Positions 43,313 to 51,677 of a stretch of 64,000 nt of DNA are shown here, piece after piece. This DNA is from a virus: positions 1 through 64,000 of IMG/VR virus record IMGVR_UViG_3300007735_000780, one strand, 5' to 3'. The position numbers were made by a program, and so were the translations under genes. The notes below the pieces were generated by a model. It made no database searches and was not told where the DNA came from. It saw only the letters and a list, made by a program, of their open reading frames with translations. Numbering within the stretch: the stretch's first letter is position 1; the number at the start of each line of letters is the position of its first letter.

Positions 43313-44163
43313 TTTGCAGTTTTTAATTCATCTATCAATTCACAGTATTGTAAAAGATTAACTAGTTGATCATCGTTGATCTTATCATTTTTACCTAAAG
43401 TAGGTAAAATGTTTATCACTTCATTAACTTTTATTTTAATAGCTGGGGCAGTAACAGATTTATTAAGAGATGTTAGCTGAGTTTTTATTTCAGATACTTT
43501 AGTGTTATAAAATTCTTTTAATTTAGGAGCATTGTCAACACTATTTATAAATTCTTTGAGTATAATCTTTTGATTTGAATTTAAATCAGCATATTTGTTA
43601 TTAAACTTTTCTAATAATACTCTATATGCTAAAACACGAATGTCTTTATCCTGATGTTTAAATTCTTCTAAAATATTGTTTTTAACTTCTTTTTTATTAA
43701 TTGGACCTTTAGTTAAAAATTCTAAAAGTACAGTTTTGTTTTCTATAATCTGGTTAGGATTAGATAAATTTTCACTGTTGTATACTTCTAAAAGAGTAAA
43801 TAAAGCGGCTTGTGCTTTGTAATTAGGAAGTTTTGTTTTAAAAAACTCTTCTAAATTATAATGTGCTTTAATTTCTTTAATTAAATTGTATTTTTGTCTT
43901 TTTAATATAGAACGGTTCAGATACTTTGAACTCTCAATAAGAGTTGTTACAACCATGTCTGCTTTAGCTTCACTAATATTAGTGTGCTTAAAAAAGCTTT
44001 CATATAGTTTGTATTCTCTTCCCAGTTCTGTTTTAGTAAAGTACTTTTTTAAAATTGTAGTAGCTGGGGAATCAGCTCCTGATAAGGTATCGGCTGTGAT
44101 TTGCCTAACAAGCAGTTCAAAGAGAATACCAGTATTTTTGTACTTTGAATGTTTAATTACCAT
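43309..44163 (-). CDS. Conserved head-block protein of unknown function
   Basis: 284 residues, almost entirely helical and basic. The start 'SKYKNTGILFELLVRQITADTLSGADSPATTILKKYF' is a pattern I know from the gene next to portal in T4-like phages of marine and Bacteroidota hosts, without an assigned function. The rest alternates charged helices ('KAQAALFTLLEVYNSENL', 'DIRVLAYRVLLEKFNNKYADL'). It could be a portal-binding or core protein. It has its own promoter element. Confidence 0.75.
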   Translation of the reverse strand: MVIKHSKYKNTGILFELLVRQITADTLSGADSPATTILKKYFTKTELGREYKLYESFFKHTNISEAKADMVVTTLIESSKYLNRSILKRQKYNLIKEIKAHYNLEEFFKTKLPNYKAQAALFTLLEVYNSENLSNPNQIIENKTVLLEFLTKGPINKKEVKNNILEEFKHQDKDIRVLAYRVLLEKFNNKYADLNSNQKIILKEFINSVDNAPKLKEFYNTKVSEIKTQLTSLNKSVTAPAIKIKVNEVINILPTLGKNDKINDDQLVNLLQYCELIDELKTAK

Positions 44164-44182
44164 TCTATAGTAATATTTTTAG

Positions 44183-44192
44183 TTATAAATAT
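44183..44192 (-). promoter_or_regulatory. Candidate late promoter element
   Basis: Exact ATATTTATAA on the sense strand, 19 bases before the start at 44163. Confidence 0.5.
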
Positions 44193-44202
44193 ATATATTC
44201 TG

Positions 44203-46092
44203 TTATTCTCGTATTTGAGATTCATCTAATAATGAAGATTCCTCTTTTTTAATAGACAACTTTTTGTCTAAAGACTCTAATAATGATTTATTTTTTAATT
44301 TAGTCTCTAATGCTAATGGAGAATTACCTTTAAAATTATTTTTTATAGACGCATCCTCACCTGTAGCATCACCTTTCTTCATACCCATGCTTCCTAATCT
44401 GTCTTTACCTAAAGTACTTTGTTGAGTACCCATAGTTGATGCTCTTTCAGTTGGTCTTCCTAATATTTCATCTTTATCATACCCATCAGGAACACCCATG
44501 TTGTTTCTTCCAGCACCGTATAAAGCAGCTAAATCGTGAGGAGTACCATATGACTTACCTGATTCAAGTGGGTCGTTACCTTCGTTCTCAATTTGTTTAA
44601 ACCTAAAGATTCGTTTTTGGTCTTCAATAATTAAACTTCTATACTCGTCATATTGGTCTTCACTTAAGTGGAAAATGTTATCATAAATCCAGTCTGTGGG
44701 TAACAATTTACCATCAATAATGTCTTTGGCTAATGATACTTTTTCTTTCATCAACGCAATTCTTTCTTGGTCGTAAATGATAGAAGGAGTAGTTAATGAT
44801 AATTCAAAGTTAGTTAATTGTTCGTTTCTATACCCTTGAGTATACAAGTGTACTAAAGCAATTTTGTATAATTCTGAAAGTACAATGCGTTGTAATCTGT
44901 CAATTGTACGAGCAAAACGAATATCTTCAGCTGCTAATGTTGCTTTACCAGTTAAGTCTTTTTCATAACCCATAAATGCTTTAGGTACTTTTAAAGCAGC
45001 AAATAATTTGTCTCTTAAGTAAGTTACGTCTTCAATTGCAGTATAATCTAAACCTTTTGTTGGTTCTATTTTAGTTGTTTGATCATTTCCTCTTACTGGA
45101 ATGAAGAAGTCTTCTAGTGAGTTTTGTAAATTGTATTTTAAATTGTATTCACCAGTTTGTGGATCCATAAATGGAGTTCTCTTCATCTGTGAAATAGTCT
45201 TTTGCATAAAGTTTTCTACTTCATTTGGTGGAATAGAACCTACATTAATATAAAAAATACGTTTTTCTGGGGCACGAACAATACGATGGATTAACATAGC
45301 ATCTTCCATCAAAATGTATTGTTTGAATAATTTACGTGCTGGTTCCAAATAAGAACGACCATAAGGAAGATAATTAGTATCAGCTACTAGTCTAAAGTGA
45401 GCCATTTCATAATTATCAAAATATAATGATTTGTCATTCTTATTAGCACTGTAAGTACCTGTACCTGTTACACCGTAAAAACCTGTAGCACCACCTGAAA
45501 AACCATCTGGGCTGAATCTAAATCTTACTTCTGCTGGGTTTTTAGGGTCATAATTTTCTTCTCTCATTATATGGTAAGCCATATGAGGAATAACATTGTA
45601 CACTCCAAATTTTTCAGCAATTTCTAATTTTAAGAAAAAGTCTCCATACTTACACATTTGGCGAATCCAAGACCACAAATTAAATTCAATGTTTAATACA
45701 TCATAGAACAAATTGTATAGGATTTTTTGTGTGTCTTCGTCACTGCTTCTAATTTGAAGCACTTCACCCATATCATTTTTAAGAGTACATTCATCAGCTA
45801 TAATGTCAAGAGCAGAAGCTACAATAGCATCTGTATCCATTGCATCATAGTCTGAGTATACTTGGGTACGAAGATATCTCCAGTTAAGATTAAGTTGGGC
45901 TCCAAAAAGAGAGGTACTATTACTTGAATAGATTCTATTGTACCTATCAGCTAAGGCGTTAGTTTGAAATTCTCCGCTTTTTTGAATGCTATTAACATCC
46001 ATTACTTTTAACTGGTTACCACCAGCATTGCGAATTATAACATCAGTTGAGAATAATTTTCTTAACCTTGTAAAGACACTTGTATCAGCCAT
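44203..46092 (-). CDS. Portal vertex protein (gp20-like)
   Basis: 629 residues against 524 in T4. Signature stretches: 'YDAMDTDAIVASALDIIADECTL', 'FNLWSWIRQMCKYGDFFLKLEI' and 'RIVRAPEKRIFYINVGSIPPNEVENFMQ', then 'FMGYEKDLTGKATLAAEDIRFARTIDRLQ' in the crown region. The C-terminal 100 residues are a low-complexity Gly/Lys/Ser/Met extension beyond the T4 length. A dodecamer forms the DNA channel and nucleates prohead assembly; the terminase gene lies directly upstream. Confidence 0.93.
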   Translation of the reverse strand: MADTSVFTRLRKLFSTDVIIRNAGGNQLKVMDVNSIQKSGEFQTNALADRYNRIYSSNSTSLFGAQLNLNWRYLRTQVYSDYDAMDTDAIVASALDIIADECTLKNDMGEVLQIRSSDEDTQKILYNLFYDVLNIEFNLWSWIRQMCKYGDFFLKLEIAEKFGVYNVIPHMAYHIMREENYDPKNPAEVRFRFSPDGFSGGATGFYGVTGTGTYSANKNDKSLYFDNYEMAHFRLVADTNYLPYGRSYLEPARKLFKQYILMEDAMLIHRIVRAPEKRIFYINVGSIPPNEVENFMQKTISQMKRTPFMDPQTGEYNLKYNLQNSLEDFFIPVRGNDQTTKIEPTKGLDYTAIEDVTYLRDKLFAALKVPKAFMGYEKDLTGKATLAAEDIRFARTIDRLQRIVLSELYKIALVHLYTQGYRNEQLTNFELSLTTPSIIYDQERIALMKEKVSLAKDIIDGKLLPTDWIYDNIFHLSEDQYDEYRSLIIEDQKRIFRFKQIENEGNDPLESGKSYGTPHDLAALYGAGRNNMGVPDGYDKDEILGRPTERASTMGTQQSTLGKDRLGSMGMKKGDATGEDASIKNNFKGNSPLALETKLKNKSLLESLDKKLSIKKEESSLLDESQIRE

Positions 46093-46109
46093 TTAAATTA
46101 AATTATATG

Positions 46110-46119
46110 TAATAAATAT
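46110..46119 (-). promoter_or_regulatory. Candidate late promoter element (one mismatch)
   Basis: Sense strand ATATTTATTA, 17 bases before the portal start; it touches the terminase stop. Confidence 0.4.
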
Positions 46120-47693
46120 CATAGTAACCAACTAATATCCTCATTTTGTCCACCAATATTCATTTGGTAAGGATTTACTTTACCATTGGTAGTATAATTA
46201 CCTTGAGGATTTTGCCTAATTGTAGCAATATTACTTAAAGCAGCACGAGTTAAATCTAAATTTTGTGTTTTAAATTTTAAAGCTGTATCACGTATGTACA
46301 TTCCAATTGCAAAACTCATAACTAAATCATCATTATAACCAGATTGTGCTTCGGGTCTACCGTTTTTCCAAATAAACACTTTCATTTCTTCAAAAAGACG
46401 TTTAGACTGTATAACAACACTTTTGTCTCCAATATATTCTCTAAACTTGTTTACAACTAATGGACGAGTTCTCATAGACATTGTAAAACCAGGTACCATT
46501 CTTGATGGATCATCTGTTTTTTCTAAATAACTTTCAGCATTTAGTGTTTCACTTTTTGGAGAATAATATAAATTTCTATATCCTCTTTCAATAATTGCAT
46601 CAAGAGTTGACCATCCTATATTAGCATTTTCAACAACTAATAAAGCATCATTATACTCTGTAGCAATGCTTACTAATAAGTAACCAAATTCTTTTGGTGA
46701 AAGTTGACTTTTATATTCAGCTACTTGTGTATTCAATTCAGTGTCTATTACATGGAATGTTGAAAAGTCCTTTCCATCTCCACGAGCAACGTCAGCAACC
46801 ACCATATAATTTCTTGTATAATCGGGTAATTCCCATATCCATAAGTTATGATCAATACCGCGTTTTTCCAAGGGATCCTTAATAGAAGTTGCTAAAATAA
46901 AGTCAAGTTGTTCACTGTAAAATACAGTATCACCTGAAGTGTTAAAGTCACAGTCACATTCTTGTGCTGCTAGTCTTGGGTCTCCTAATAATTCATCTTG
47001 TTTTTTCCTCCAACTTTCATCACGTTCAGGATGAACATACCATGGAAGTTTAATAGGTAAAAAATCGTTTTCTTGTGCTTCTGCTCTTACCCATGTTTGA
47101 TGAAACCAATTACCAGTACCATATGGAGTAGACAATACAATTGCTCCACCACCCGTTGCTAAGGTTTGTTGAGCAGAAGCCCATATCTCACCAATTCCTT
47201 CAATAAATGCAGCCTCGTCAATTAATAAAAGTGATACTGCTTCTGATCGACCTGCATCACCTGCTGCTGAAACTGCTTTAATTTGAGAACCATTATTTAA
47301 TCGTAACGTTAATTTGTTATTTTCTTCTGCAGGTACTTTTAACCAAGAAGGTAAGTTTTCAAACATGAATTTTACTTTCGTAACCATGTTTTTAGCTGTT
47401 TCTTGTTTAGTAGCTATACAAAGAACGTTTTTATCCTTTTGAAACAACATTAACCACAATGAATAACCAGCAGTTAAAGTTGAAATACCTAATTGTCGAG
47501 ACTTAAGTACTATACTATATGGGTTATCTCTCCATAAGCGTAAGACTTTTTCCTGGAATGGGTAAAGATTAAATATTATTCTACCACGTGTTGGGTGTTG
47601 TATGTGACAGTATTTTTTCATAAAGTGGGCAGGATCTTTTGAACAAAGAACATACTCATCTCTAATAATTTGTTTTATATCTACATTACTCAT
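46119..47693 (-). CDS. Terminase large subunit (gp17-like)
   Basis: 524 residues against 610 in T4. The ATPase domain has the Walker A-type 'SRQLGIST' at 65-72 and Walker B 'LLLIDEAAF' with Asp159-Glu160; 'LSTPYGTGNWF' is the coupling motif. The nuclease domain starts with Asp301 in 'VVADVARGDGKDFS' and continues 'ALLVVENANIGWSTLDAI', the RNase H-like fold. It pumps DNA into the prohead and cuts it. No small terminase gene is obvious nearby. Its start overlaps the stop of a GIY-YIG endonuclease gene by eight bases. Confidence 0.95.
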   Translation of the reverse strand: MSNVDIKQIIRDEYVLCSKDPAHFMKKYCHIQHPTRGRIIFNLYPFQEKVLRLWRDNPYSIVLKSRQLGISTLTAGYSLWLMLFQKDKNVLCIATKQETAKNMVTKVKFMFENLPSWLKVPAEENNKLTLRLNNGSQIKAVSAAGDAGRSEAVSLLLIDEAAFIEGIGEIWASAQQTLATGGGAIVLSTPYGTGNWFHQTWVRAEAQENDFLPIKLPWYVHPERDESWRKKQDELLGDPRLAAQECDCDFNTSGDTVFYSEQLDFILATSIKDPLEKRGIDHNLWIWELPDYTRNYMVVADVARGDGKDFSTFHVIDTELNTQVAEYKSQLSPKEFGYLLVSIATEYNDALLVVENANIGWSTLDAIIERGYRNLYYSPKSETLNAESYLEKTDDPSRMVPGFTMSMRTRPLVVNKFREYIGDKSVVIQSKRLFEEMKVFIWKNGRPEAQSGYNDDLVMSFAIGMYIRDTALKFKTQNLDLTRAALSNIATIRQNPQGNYTTNGKVNPYQMNIGGQNEDISWLL

Positions 47694-48327
47694 AATAACT
47701 AAAGTTCCATTTTGATTTTTTATATATCTTTTTTAAAGAATTACTAATTAAAGACATAGATATATCCAATTTTAAACTAGCCTCAGTGCAACTATTATAT
47801 ATAATTCCAGTGTTATTATCTATAATTTTTTTAAACATCTGGTTTATATGTTGTTTAGAGTGTTTGTTTTTTCCTTTTTGTTTTTGACCAACATTTTTTC
47901 TCCAAAGTTGAGATTTTGCTATTTCAGATTGTTTTTGTTTAGTTTCTTTAGATCTTTTTTTACCTAAATTATGTTTATTTCCTTTTTGAGCTAAACTTAT
48001 TTTTTGTTTAGTGATTTCAGATCTAGGTCCTATTCCTTTATCATATAACTCACAATTAAGTCCTTCATTTATAGAGTTATAATACTGTTTCCAATAAATT
48101 TCTCTTTTATTAAGTTGTTCAATTGAACATTCTTCTATAATTTCGAAAACATGAGTTTCAGATCCATATTTTTTTAATGAGTTATAAATTTTAGGTTGTT
48201 GTTTACATTTTAAATTTTGATATTCTTTAAAACGTCTGTCAATATTAATACTTTGACCAATATAGATTTTATTTTTAGGATTTATTATTTTGTAAATTCC
48301 TATGGTATTTTTGTTTAAGTTTTTCAT
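47686..48327 (-). CDS. GIY-YIG homing endonuclease, adjacent to terminase
   Basis: 213 residues from ATG 48327, chosen because the GIY motif (Gly10-Ile-Tyr12, 'TIGIYKI') follows directly. The open frame extends to 48393, but the extra residues are non-homologous. 'IYIGQSINIDRRF' gives YIG at 22-24 with catalytic Arg at 31/32. A Lys-rich NUMOD3-like linker ('GPRSEITKQKISLAQKGNKH ... KRSKETKQKQSEIAK') leads to a NUMOD1-type DNA-binding end ('NTGIIYNSCTEASLKLDISMSLISNSL'). Such selfish enzymes cut uninvaded alleles. Its start lies inside a small open frame and its end overlaps the terminase start by eight bases, so it is tightly wedged between two genes. Confidence 0.9.
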   Translation of the reverse strand: MKNLNKNTIGIYKIINPKNKIYIGQSINIDRRFKEYQNLKCKQQPKIYNSLKKYGSETHVFEIIEECSIEQLNKREIYWKQYYNSINEGLNCELYDKGIGPRSEITKQKISLAQKGNKHNLGKKRSKETKQKQSEIAKSQLWRKNVGQKQKGKNKHSKQHINQMFKKIIDNNTGIIYNSCTEASLKLDISMSLISNSLKKIYKKSKWNFSYYE

Positions 48328-48424
48328 CAATTTTTTCTTTATTAGACCAGTAATATTTCTTACTATATTCTCGTTGTTTGAGAATACGTTCATCTTCTGT
48401 TTGGTATTTTTTGATACGCCCCAT
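48275..48424 (-). CDS. Small basic protein, 49 residues, overlapped by the endonuclease gene
   Basis: ATG at 48424. It reads MGRIKKYQTEDERILKQREY, then 'SKKYYWSNKEKIDEKLKQKYH', ending NNKS at 48275. The 'MGRxKKYxTxxER...R.Y.KKYY..NKEKI' form is a recurrent short basic phage protein, so it is likely a real gene. The last 17 codons overlap the start of the GIY-YIG gene in another frame, so its original C-terminus was probably replaced when the endonuclease inserted. A promoter element ends only three bases from its ATG, which may instead serve the endonuclease. Confidence 0.6.
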   Translation of the reverse strand: MGRIKKYQTEDERILKQREYSKKYYWSNKEKIDEKLKQKYHRNLQNNKS

Positions 48425-48427
48425 CGA

Positions 48428-48437
48428 TTATAAATAT
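48428..48437 (-). promoter_or_regulatory. Candidate late promoter element
   Basis: Exact ATATTTATAA on the sense strand, 3 bases before ATG 48424 and 100 bases before the endonuclease start. The usual start point would lie within the small open frame. Confidence 0.45.
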
Positions 48438-48466
48438 TATAGATCTAAGAAAAAGTCTAAGAAAAA

Positions 48467-48979
48467 TCAATTTAAGTCAGGATTTATTTCATCTGGCCAA
48501 TTTTCGTAATAAGAATCTATTATAGCATTAGCCTCTTTTTTTGTTATAGGAACATATCCTCCTGGTACTTTAAAGTTTTCTGATGGTTTTGTTGGGTCTT
48601 TATAGAAGTTTATTATATCTTTTATAGGAATTTCTATATTAAAATCATCATCATCCCATTCAAACTTACTTTGAGCTCTTCTATTGGAAACCCCTTTATC
48701 TAAAGTCCATGTTACCATAAATGTATCACCATCACTAAAATCCCAATCAGAATTTTCATCATATAAAGAATATATAATATTTCCTTGTTTATCTATTTTA
48801 GTATCTGATTGGTTTAGGGTATTTTTTTGATTTTTTTGATTCTGGTAGAATTCTAATGATTTTTTAAGCCAATCCCCAATGCCATCATCTTCAATGCCAT
48901 CATCTTCAATATTATCGTTTTCAGTTAGTACTTTACGTATTTCTTCCTTAATAATTTGTTTTAATTCAGATTTTTTCAT
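48467..48979 (-). CDS. Putative capsid-cargo protein with gp21-cleavable leader
   Basis: 170 residues from ATG 48979. A further ATG at 49006 is in frame, but the internal start gives the leader MKKSELKQIIKEEIRKVLTE, whose first 14 residues match the leader of the gene at 55630-55770. Cleavage after LTE (Glu20) would leave a mature acidic protein: 'NDNIEDDGIEDDGIGDWLKK', then 'YSLYDENSDWDFSDGDTFMVTW' and a beta-rich domain. The mature part has no recognised family. It is one of two leader-bearing genes directly upstream of the terminase cluster. Confidence 0.72.
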   Translation of the reverse strand: MKKSELKQIIKEEIRKVLTENDNIEDDGIEDDGIGDWLKKSLEFYQNQKNQKNTLNQSDTKIDKQGNIIYSLYDENSDWDFSDGDTFMVTWTLDKGVSNRRAQSKFEWDDDDFNIEIPIKDIINFYKDPTKPSENFKVPGGYVPITKKEANAIIDSYYENWPDEINPDLN

Positions 48980-49026
48980 TTTGATTTGTTTTAAGTCTTG
49001 ACCCATAACTTTTTAAATTAACTAAC

Positions 49027-49470
49027 TTAATTTTTAAGTTTATTGTAGGCTTTTATAGTATCTTGGTGTTTAAGTATCCAAGCTTTAGCTTCTTTATCAC
49101 CACTATTAGCCGCTTTAGCTTTTGCTTTTATATCACCAGCTATTTTTTTATAAGCGGATATTATTTCGTCTCTTTTTTTATTAATTTTTTTATTTTTCTT
49201 TTCTTCTTCTTTAGCAGATTTATTAGATTCTTTATCAGAAGCTGTATCATCTAAAGTGTCAAATTCATCATCTTCGTCTTCAGTTTCTTCTAATTTTTCT
49301 ATTTTTTTAATGTTAGGATTTGCAGCTTTAAAAGCATTTGCTGCTGCAGCATTGGCAAATGATTCTAAATCATCTTTTCCACTAGCTCCTGTTACTTTAT
49401 AAGCTTCACTTTCTCCTAATATTTCAGTAATAGCATCTTCTATTTGTTTTTTTAATTCTGATAGTTTCAT
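49027..49470 (-). CDS. Putative capsid-cargo protein with gp21-cleavable leader
   Basis: 147 residues. The leader 'MKLSELKKQIEDAITEILGE' ends in the L-x-E site ILGE (Glu20). The rest is charged and low complexity: 'SFANAAAANAFKAANPNIKKIEK', an acidic stretch 'ETEDEDDEFDTLDDTASDKES', then a Lys-rich coiled coil 'EEEKKNKKINKKRDEII' and 'AKAKAANSGDKEAKAWILKH'. No family is known. The alternation of acidic and basic blocks is like small internal head proteins. It has a near-match promoter element. Confidence 0.72.
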   Translation of the reverse strand: MKLSELKKQIEDAITEILGESEAYKVTGASGKDDLESFANAAAANAFKAANPNIKKIEKLEETEDEDDEFDTLDDTASDKESNKSAKEEEKKNKKINKKRDEIISAYKKIAGDIKAKAKAANSGDKEAKAWILKHQDTIKAYNKLKN

Positions 49471-49485
49471 TATGTTTAGGTTTTG

Positions 49486-49495
49486 TAATAAATAT
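49486..49495 (-). promoter_or_regulatory. Candidate late promoter element (one mismatch)
   Basis: Sense strand ATATTTATTA, 15 bases before the start at 49470. Confidence 0.4.
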
Positions 49496-50025
49496 CAAAA
49501 CCCTAAGCAACCTTTAATCTGTTTAATCCTTTCCTCAGTAGTACCAGAAATTATACCTAAATTTTTAATATTATTAAGATTACTAGTAATAGTATTTTTA
49601 ATAGTTAAATCAATTATATCCCTATAATCTGCATTAGTTTCTCTAACACCATTGTCTTCAATTTTTACACCAATAGGTGAAACATAAAACACATAATCAT
49701 AGTCCCAAATAAATGGAGCAGCATACTTAATAAATGCTTCTTTATCTTCTTGATAAATTGATGTAGCACATTGAGTAAAAGCCATAACATCAATTACTGT
49801 TCTATCAGTAATAACATTTTCTCGTAATAATTCAGAACAACGTTCAGCTAAGAATATTGTTTGACCTTTTAATGTACTATCAGTGTTTAATGGAATACCC
49901 AAATCACGTAAGTATTTACTACGTTCAGTAGCAAAGAAATAATCTTTAAATTCAGGTAATTCTTTTAAAGCATGTACTAGTGTAGATTTGCCTACACTCA
50001 TTGTTCCACAAAAACCTATTTTCAT
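49495..50025 (-). CDS. P-loop kinase of the AAA_28 / NadR kinase type
   Basis: 176 residues. Walker A 'GTMSVGKST' at 7-15, then 'FFATERSKYL', 'TDRTVIDVMAFTQ' (Asp of the substrate or Mg site) and 'DYDYVFYVSPIG ... NGVRETNADYRDII', the layout of the AAA_28 family that includes the ribosylnicotinamide kinase domain of NadR and some phage nucleotide kinases. It is a cytoplasmic enzyme. The substrate (a deoxynucleoside monophosphate or nicotinamide riboside) cannot be read from the sequence. The FAD-dependent dehydrogenase lies two genes upstream, so a redox-cofactor link is possible but not shown. Confidence 0.82.
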   Translation of the reverse strand: MKIGFCGTMSVGKSTLVHALKELPEFKDYFFATERSKYLRDLGIPLNTDSTLKGQTIFLAERCSELLRENVITDRTVIDVMAFTQCATSIYQEDKEAFIKYAAPFIWDYDYVFYVSPIGVKIEDNGVRETNADYRDIIDLTIKNTITSNLNNIKNLGIISGTTEERIKQIKGCLGF

Positions 50026-50046
50026 ACTTATAATATAATTAAAACA

Positions 50047-50286
50047 TTATGATCTAGCACCTTTACCAACACTGCTCTTAAACCAAGGTAACCCAACTCC
50101 ATCACGTTTTGCTTTATGATGACTGTCCTTAGTATGTTGAGTACCATTAATAAAATACTCTTCTTTTCCGTCTGGGTGTATTATGGCTGGTCCTTCCCAA
50201 TTGTGAAGTTTTCCATCTTTAAGGTAACGAATTGTACCATCTGTTGATTTGTACATTTTAGTTTGAAACGTAGGATCGATTTTCAT
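50047..50286 (-). CDS. Small protein with YwqK/MORN-like repeats
   Basis: 79 residues: 'YKSTDGTIRYLKDGKLHNWEGPAIIHPDGKEEYFINGTQHT'. The D-G-K-L-H-N-x-x-G-P-A-I-I-x-x-D-G-K-x-x-Y-x-x-N-G pattern is the short beta repeat seen in YwqK-like and MORN-type proteins and common in large phage genomes. The C-terminal tail is basic (KDSHHKAKRDGVGLPWFK). Function unknown. It sits between the dehydrogenase and kinase genes with gaps of 6 and 21 bases, so all three are co-transcribed. Confidence 0.75.
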   Translation of the reverse strand: MKIDPTFQTKMYKSTDGTIRYLKDGKLHNWEGPAIIHPDGKEEYFINGTQHTKDSHHKAKRDGVGLPWFKSSVGKGARS

Positions 50287-50292
50287 ATGTTT

Positions 50293-51600
50293 TTATTTTA
50301 TTAAATTTTCAGCTACATAAATACCTTGAGCACCACTAACAGTAATACCACGAGCAGATAAAGCATCACCTACAAAGTGTACATTTGGATAGTCTACTAA
50401 TGCTAAGTTTTTATAGTCTACTAATGGTTCAGGAGACAAATATTTTACTTCAGGAATATACATTCCCCAATCATCACCAAATTCAAATACTTTATTCATT
50501 TGATCAATGAAATCTTCGATATATTTAAAGTAACCACCCATAGCATGTCTAACATATTTTAGTGAGTATTCTGGTATTTCTGAAGCTGCTACAGTAGTAC
50601 CTTCAGATGTTAGGCTTGGTTTACGGGTTTTATTTGGTGAGTAATATAATCCTGTTTTGTTTGTTTGGCATAACTCTACTACTTTTCTTGACCATTCAAA
50701 TGGATTTTCGATGCCTTTGATTTCCATTAGAATACCAAAATTAGTCATGTCATTACGATACTGTTCACCTTTTTTAGCATGGCCATTATATGAAATGTCT
50801 CCATATGTTTCCTCTACTGCTACGTAAGCTGCGTTATTATTAGTACAGAATGAGCGTAATGAAACATTATCAAACTTTTGATATAGTTTAAAATCATAAC
50901 TAATATCAATTAATTTTTGGAAGTATTTTTGTGGTGCTTCAAAACGTACTCCAATTTGAACTGATTTTGGTTCTGTTGGTAATTTATAGTCATATGATAG
51001 TTGTTGAGCAAAATCAATACCTGATTTACCTACAGCGAATATCAATTCATCGTATGGTAATAAACCTTTATTACCATTATCAGCGGTAGATAATACCATA
51101 TTTTCTTTAAAGTCAATCCAATCTACAGTTACATTCCAGGCAAATCTAACACCTTTATCAACTAAATATTGATACCATGCTTTAGCAATTTCATGTAGAT
51201 AATTTGAACCAATATGCCATACAGGAAACAAACGTAACCCAAAATATGGCTTAATAAAATCAGGTTCTGCTTGTGGGTCAGAGCAAAATATTTCTTCTGG
51301 TTTAGGATGGAAACGTCTAAAGTTATTAATAACTTGATCCATCAATTCCATTGCTTTTTCTTCACCACAGTATTTTGATAATACACCTCCAATTGCAGTA
51401 TGGTAAGTCAATTTACCATCACTCCATCCTCCACTGCCTAACATGCCTGTCATTACTTCCTCTGGTTGGCGTTTGAAAGGATCATTACCCTTATCAATTA
51501 TTGTAATTAAATGTCCTGGGTACCCATTGTCTACAAGTTTAGTAGCAAAATTAATACCTGCTACTCCTGCTCCGATCACTACTATTTTTTGTTCTTTCAT
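50293..51600 (-). CDS. FAD-dependent dehydrogenase / NAD(P)-FAD oxidoreductase
   Basis: 435 residues from ATG 51600. A longer frame from 51657 adds 19 residues that belong to an endonuclease remnant. The dinucleotide-binding fold starts at once: 'KIVVIGAGVAGINFATKL' with GxGxxG at 10-15. Further on are 'GMLGSGGWSDGKLTYH' (flavin contact), 'YDELIFAVGKSG' and the C-terminal FAD motif 'FVGDALSARGITVSGAQG' (about 409-426). This matches uncharacterised FAD-dependent dehydrogenases (COG2509-like). The substrate is unknown. A flavin enzyme within a phage head-gene block is unusual; it would be an auxiliary metabolic gene. A GIY-YIG endonuclease sits directly upstream. Confidence 0.88.
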   Translation of the reverse strand: MKEQKIVVIGAGVAGINFATKLVDNGYPGHLITIIDKGNDPFKRQPEEVMTGMLGSGGWSDGKLTYHTAIGGVLSKYCGEEKAMELMDQVINNFRRFHPKPEEIFCSDPQAEPDFIKPYFGLRLFPVWHIGSNYLHEIAKAWYQYLVDKGVRFAWNVTVDWIDFKENMVLSTADNGNKGLLPYDELIFAVGKSGIDFAQQLSYDYKLPTEPKSVQIGVRFEAPQKYFQKLIDISYDFKLYQKFDNVSLRSFCTNNNAAYVAVEETYGDISYNGHAKKGEQYRNDMTNFGILMEIKGIENPFEWSRKVVELCQTNKTGLYYSPNKTRKPSLTSEGTTVAASEIPEYSLKYVRHAMGGYFKYIEDFIDQMNKVFEFGDDWGMYIPEVKYLSPEPLVDYKNLALVDYPNVHFVGDALSARGITVSGAQGIYVAENLIK

Positions 51601-51601
51601 A

Positions 51602-51664
51602 TTATTTATATTTCCATTTATATCCAAAAGCTGTTTTCTGCCTACCAAATATAGCATCCTTTAT
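51602..51664 (-). pseudogene. Remnant of a homing endonuclease C-terminus
   Basis: In the gap between the intact GIY-YIG gene and the dehydrogenase start, one frame reads IKDAIFGRQKTAFGYKWKYK followed by TAA (51602-51604), with a stop codon just before it. The ending 'G-R-Q-K-T-A-x-G-Y-K-W-K-Y' is the standard C-terminus of NUMOD-containing homing endonucleases. It is out of frame with the intact gene upstream, so it looks like debris of an older or recombined endonuclease. Confidence 0.7.
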
Positions 51665-51677
51665 TTAAAAAACCAAA

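Noticed and set aside
48979-49006. Earlier ATG (49006) for the leader-bearing gene at 48467
   Set aside because: It adds nine residues before the conserved MKKSELKQ leader. The internal start aligns with the identical leader at 55770. Not fully excluded.
51601-51657. Longer start (51657) for the FAD-dependent dehydrogenase
   Set aside because: The extra residues overlap the endonuclease remnant in another frame. The ATG at 51600 places the GxGxxG motif at the usual distance from the N-terminus.
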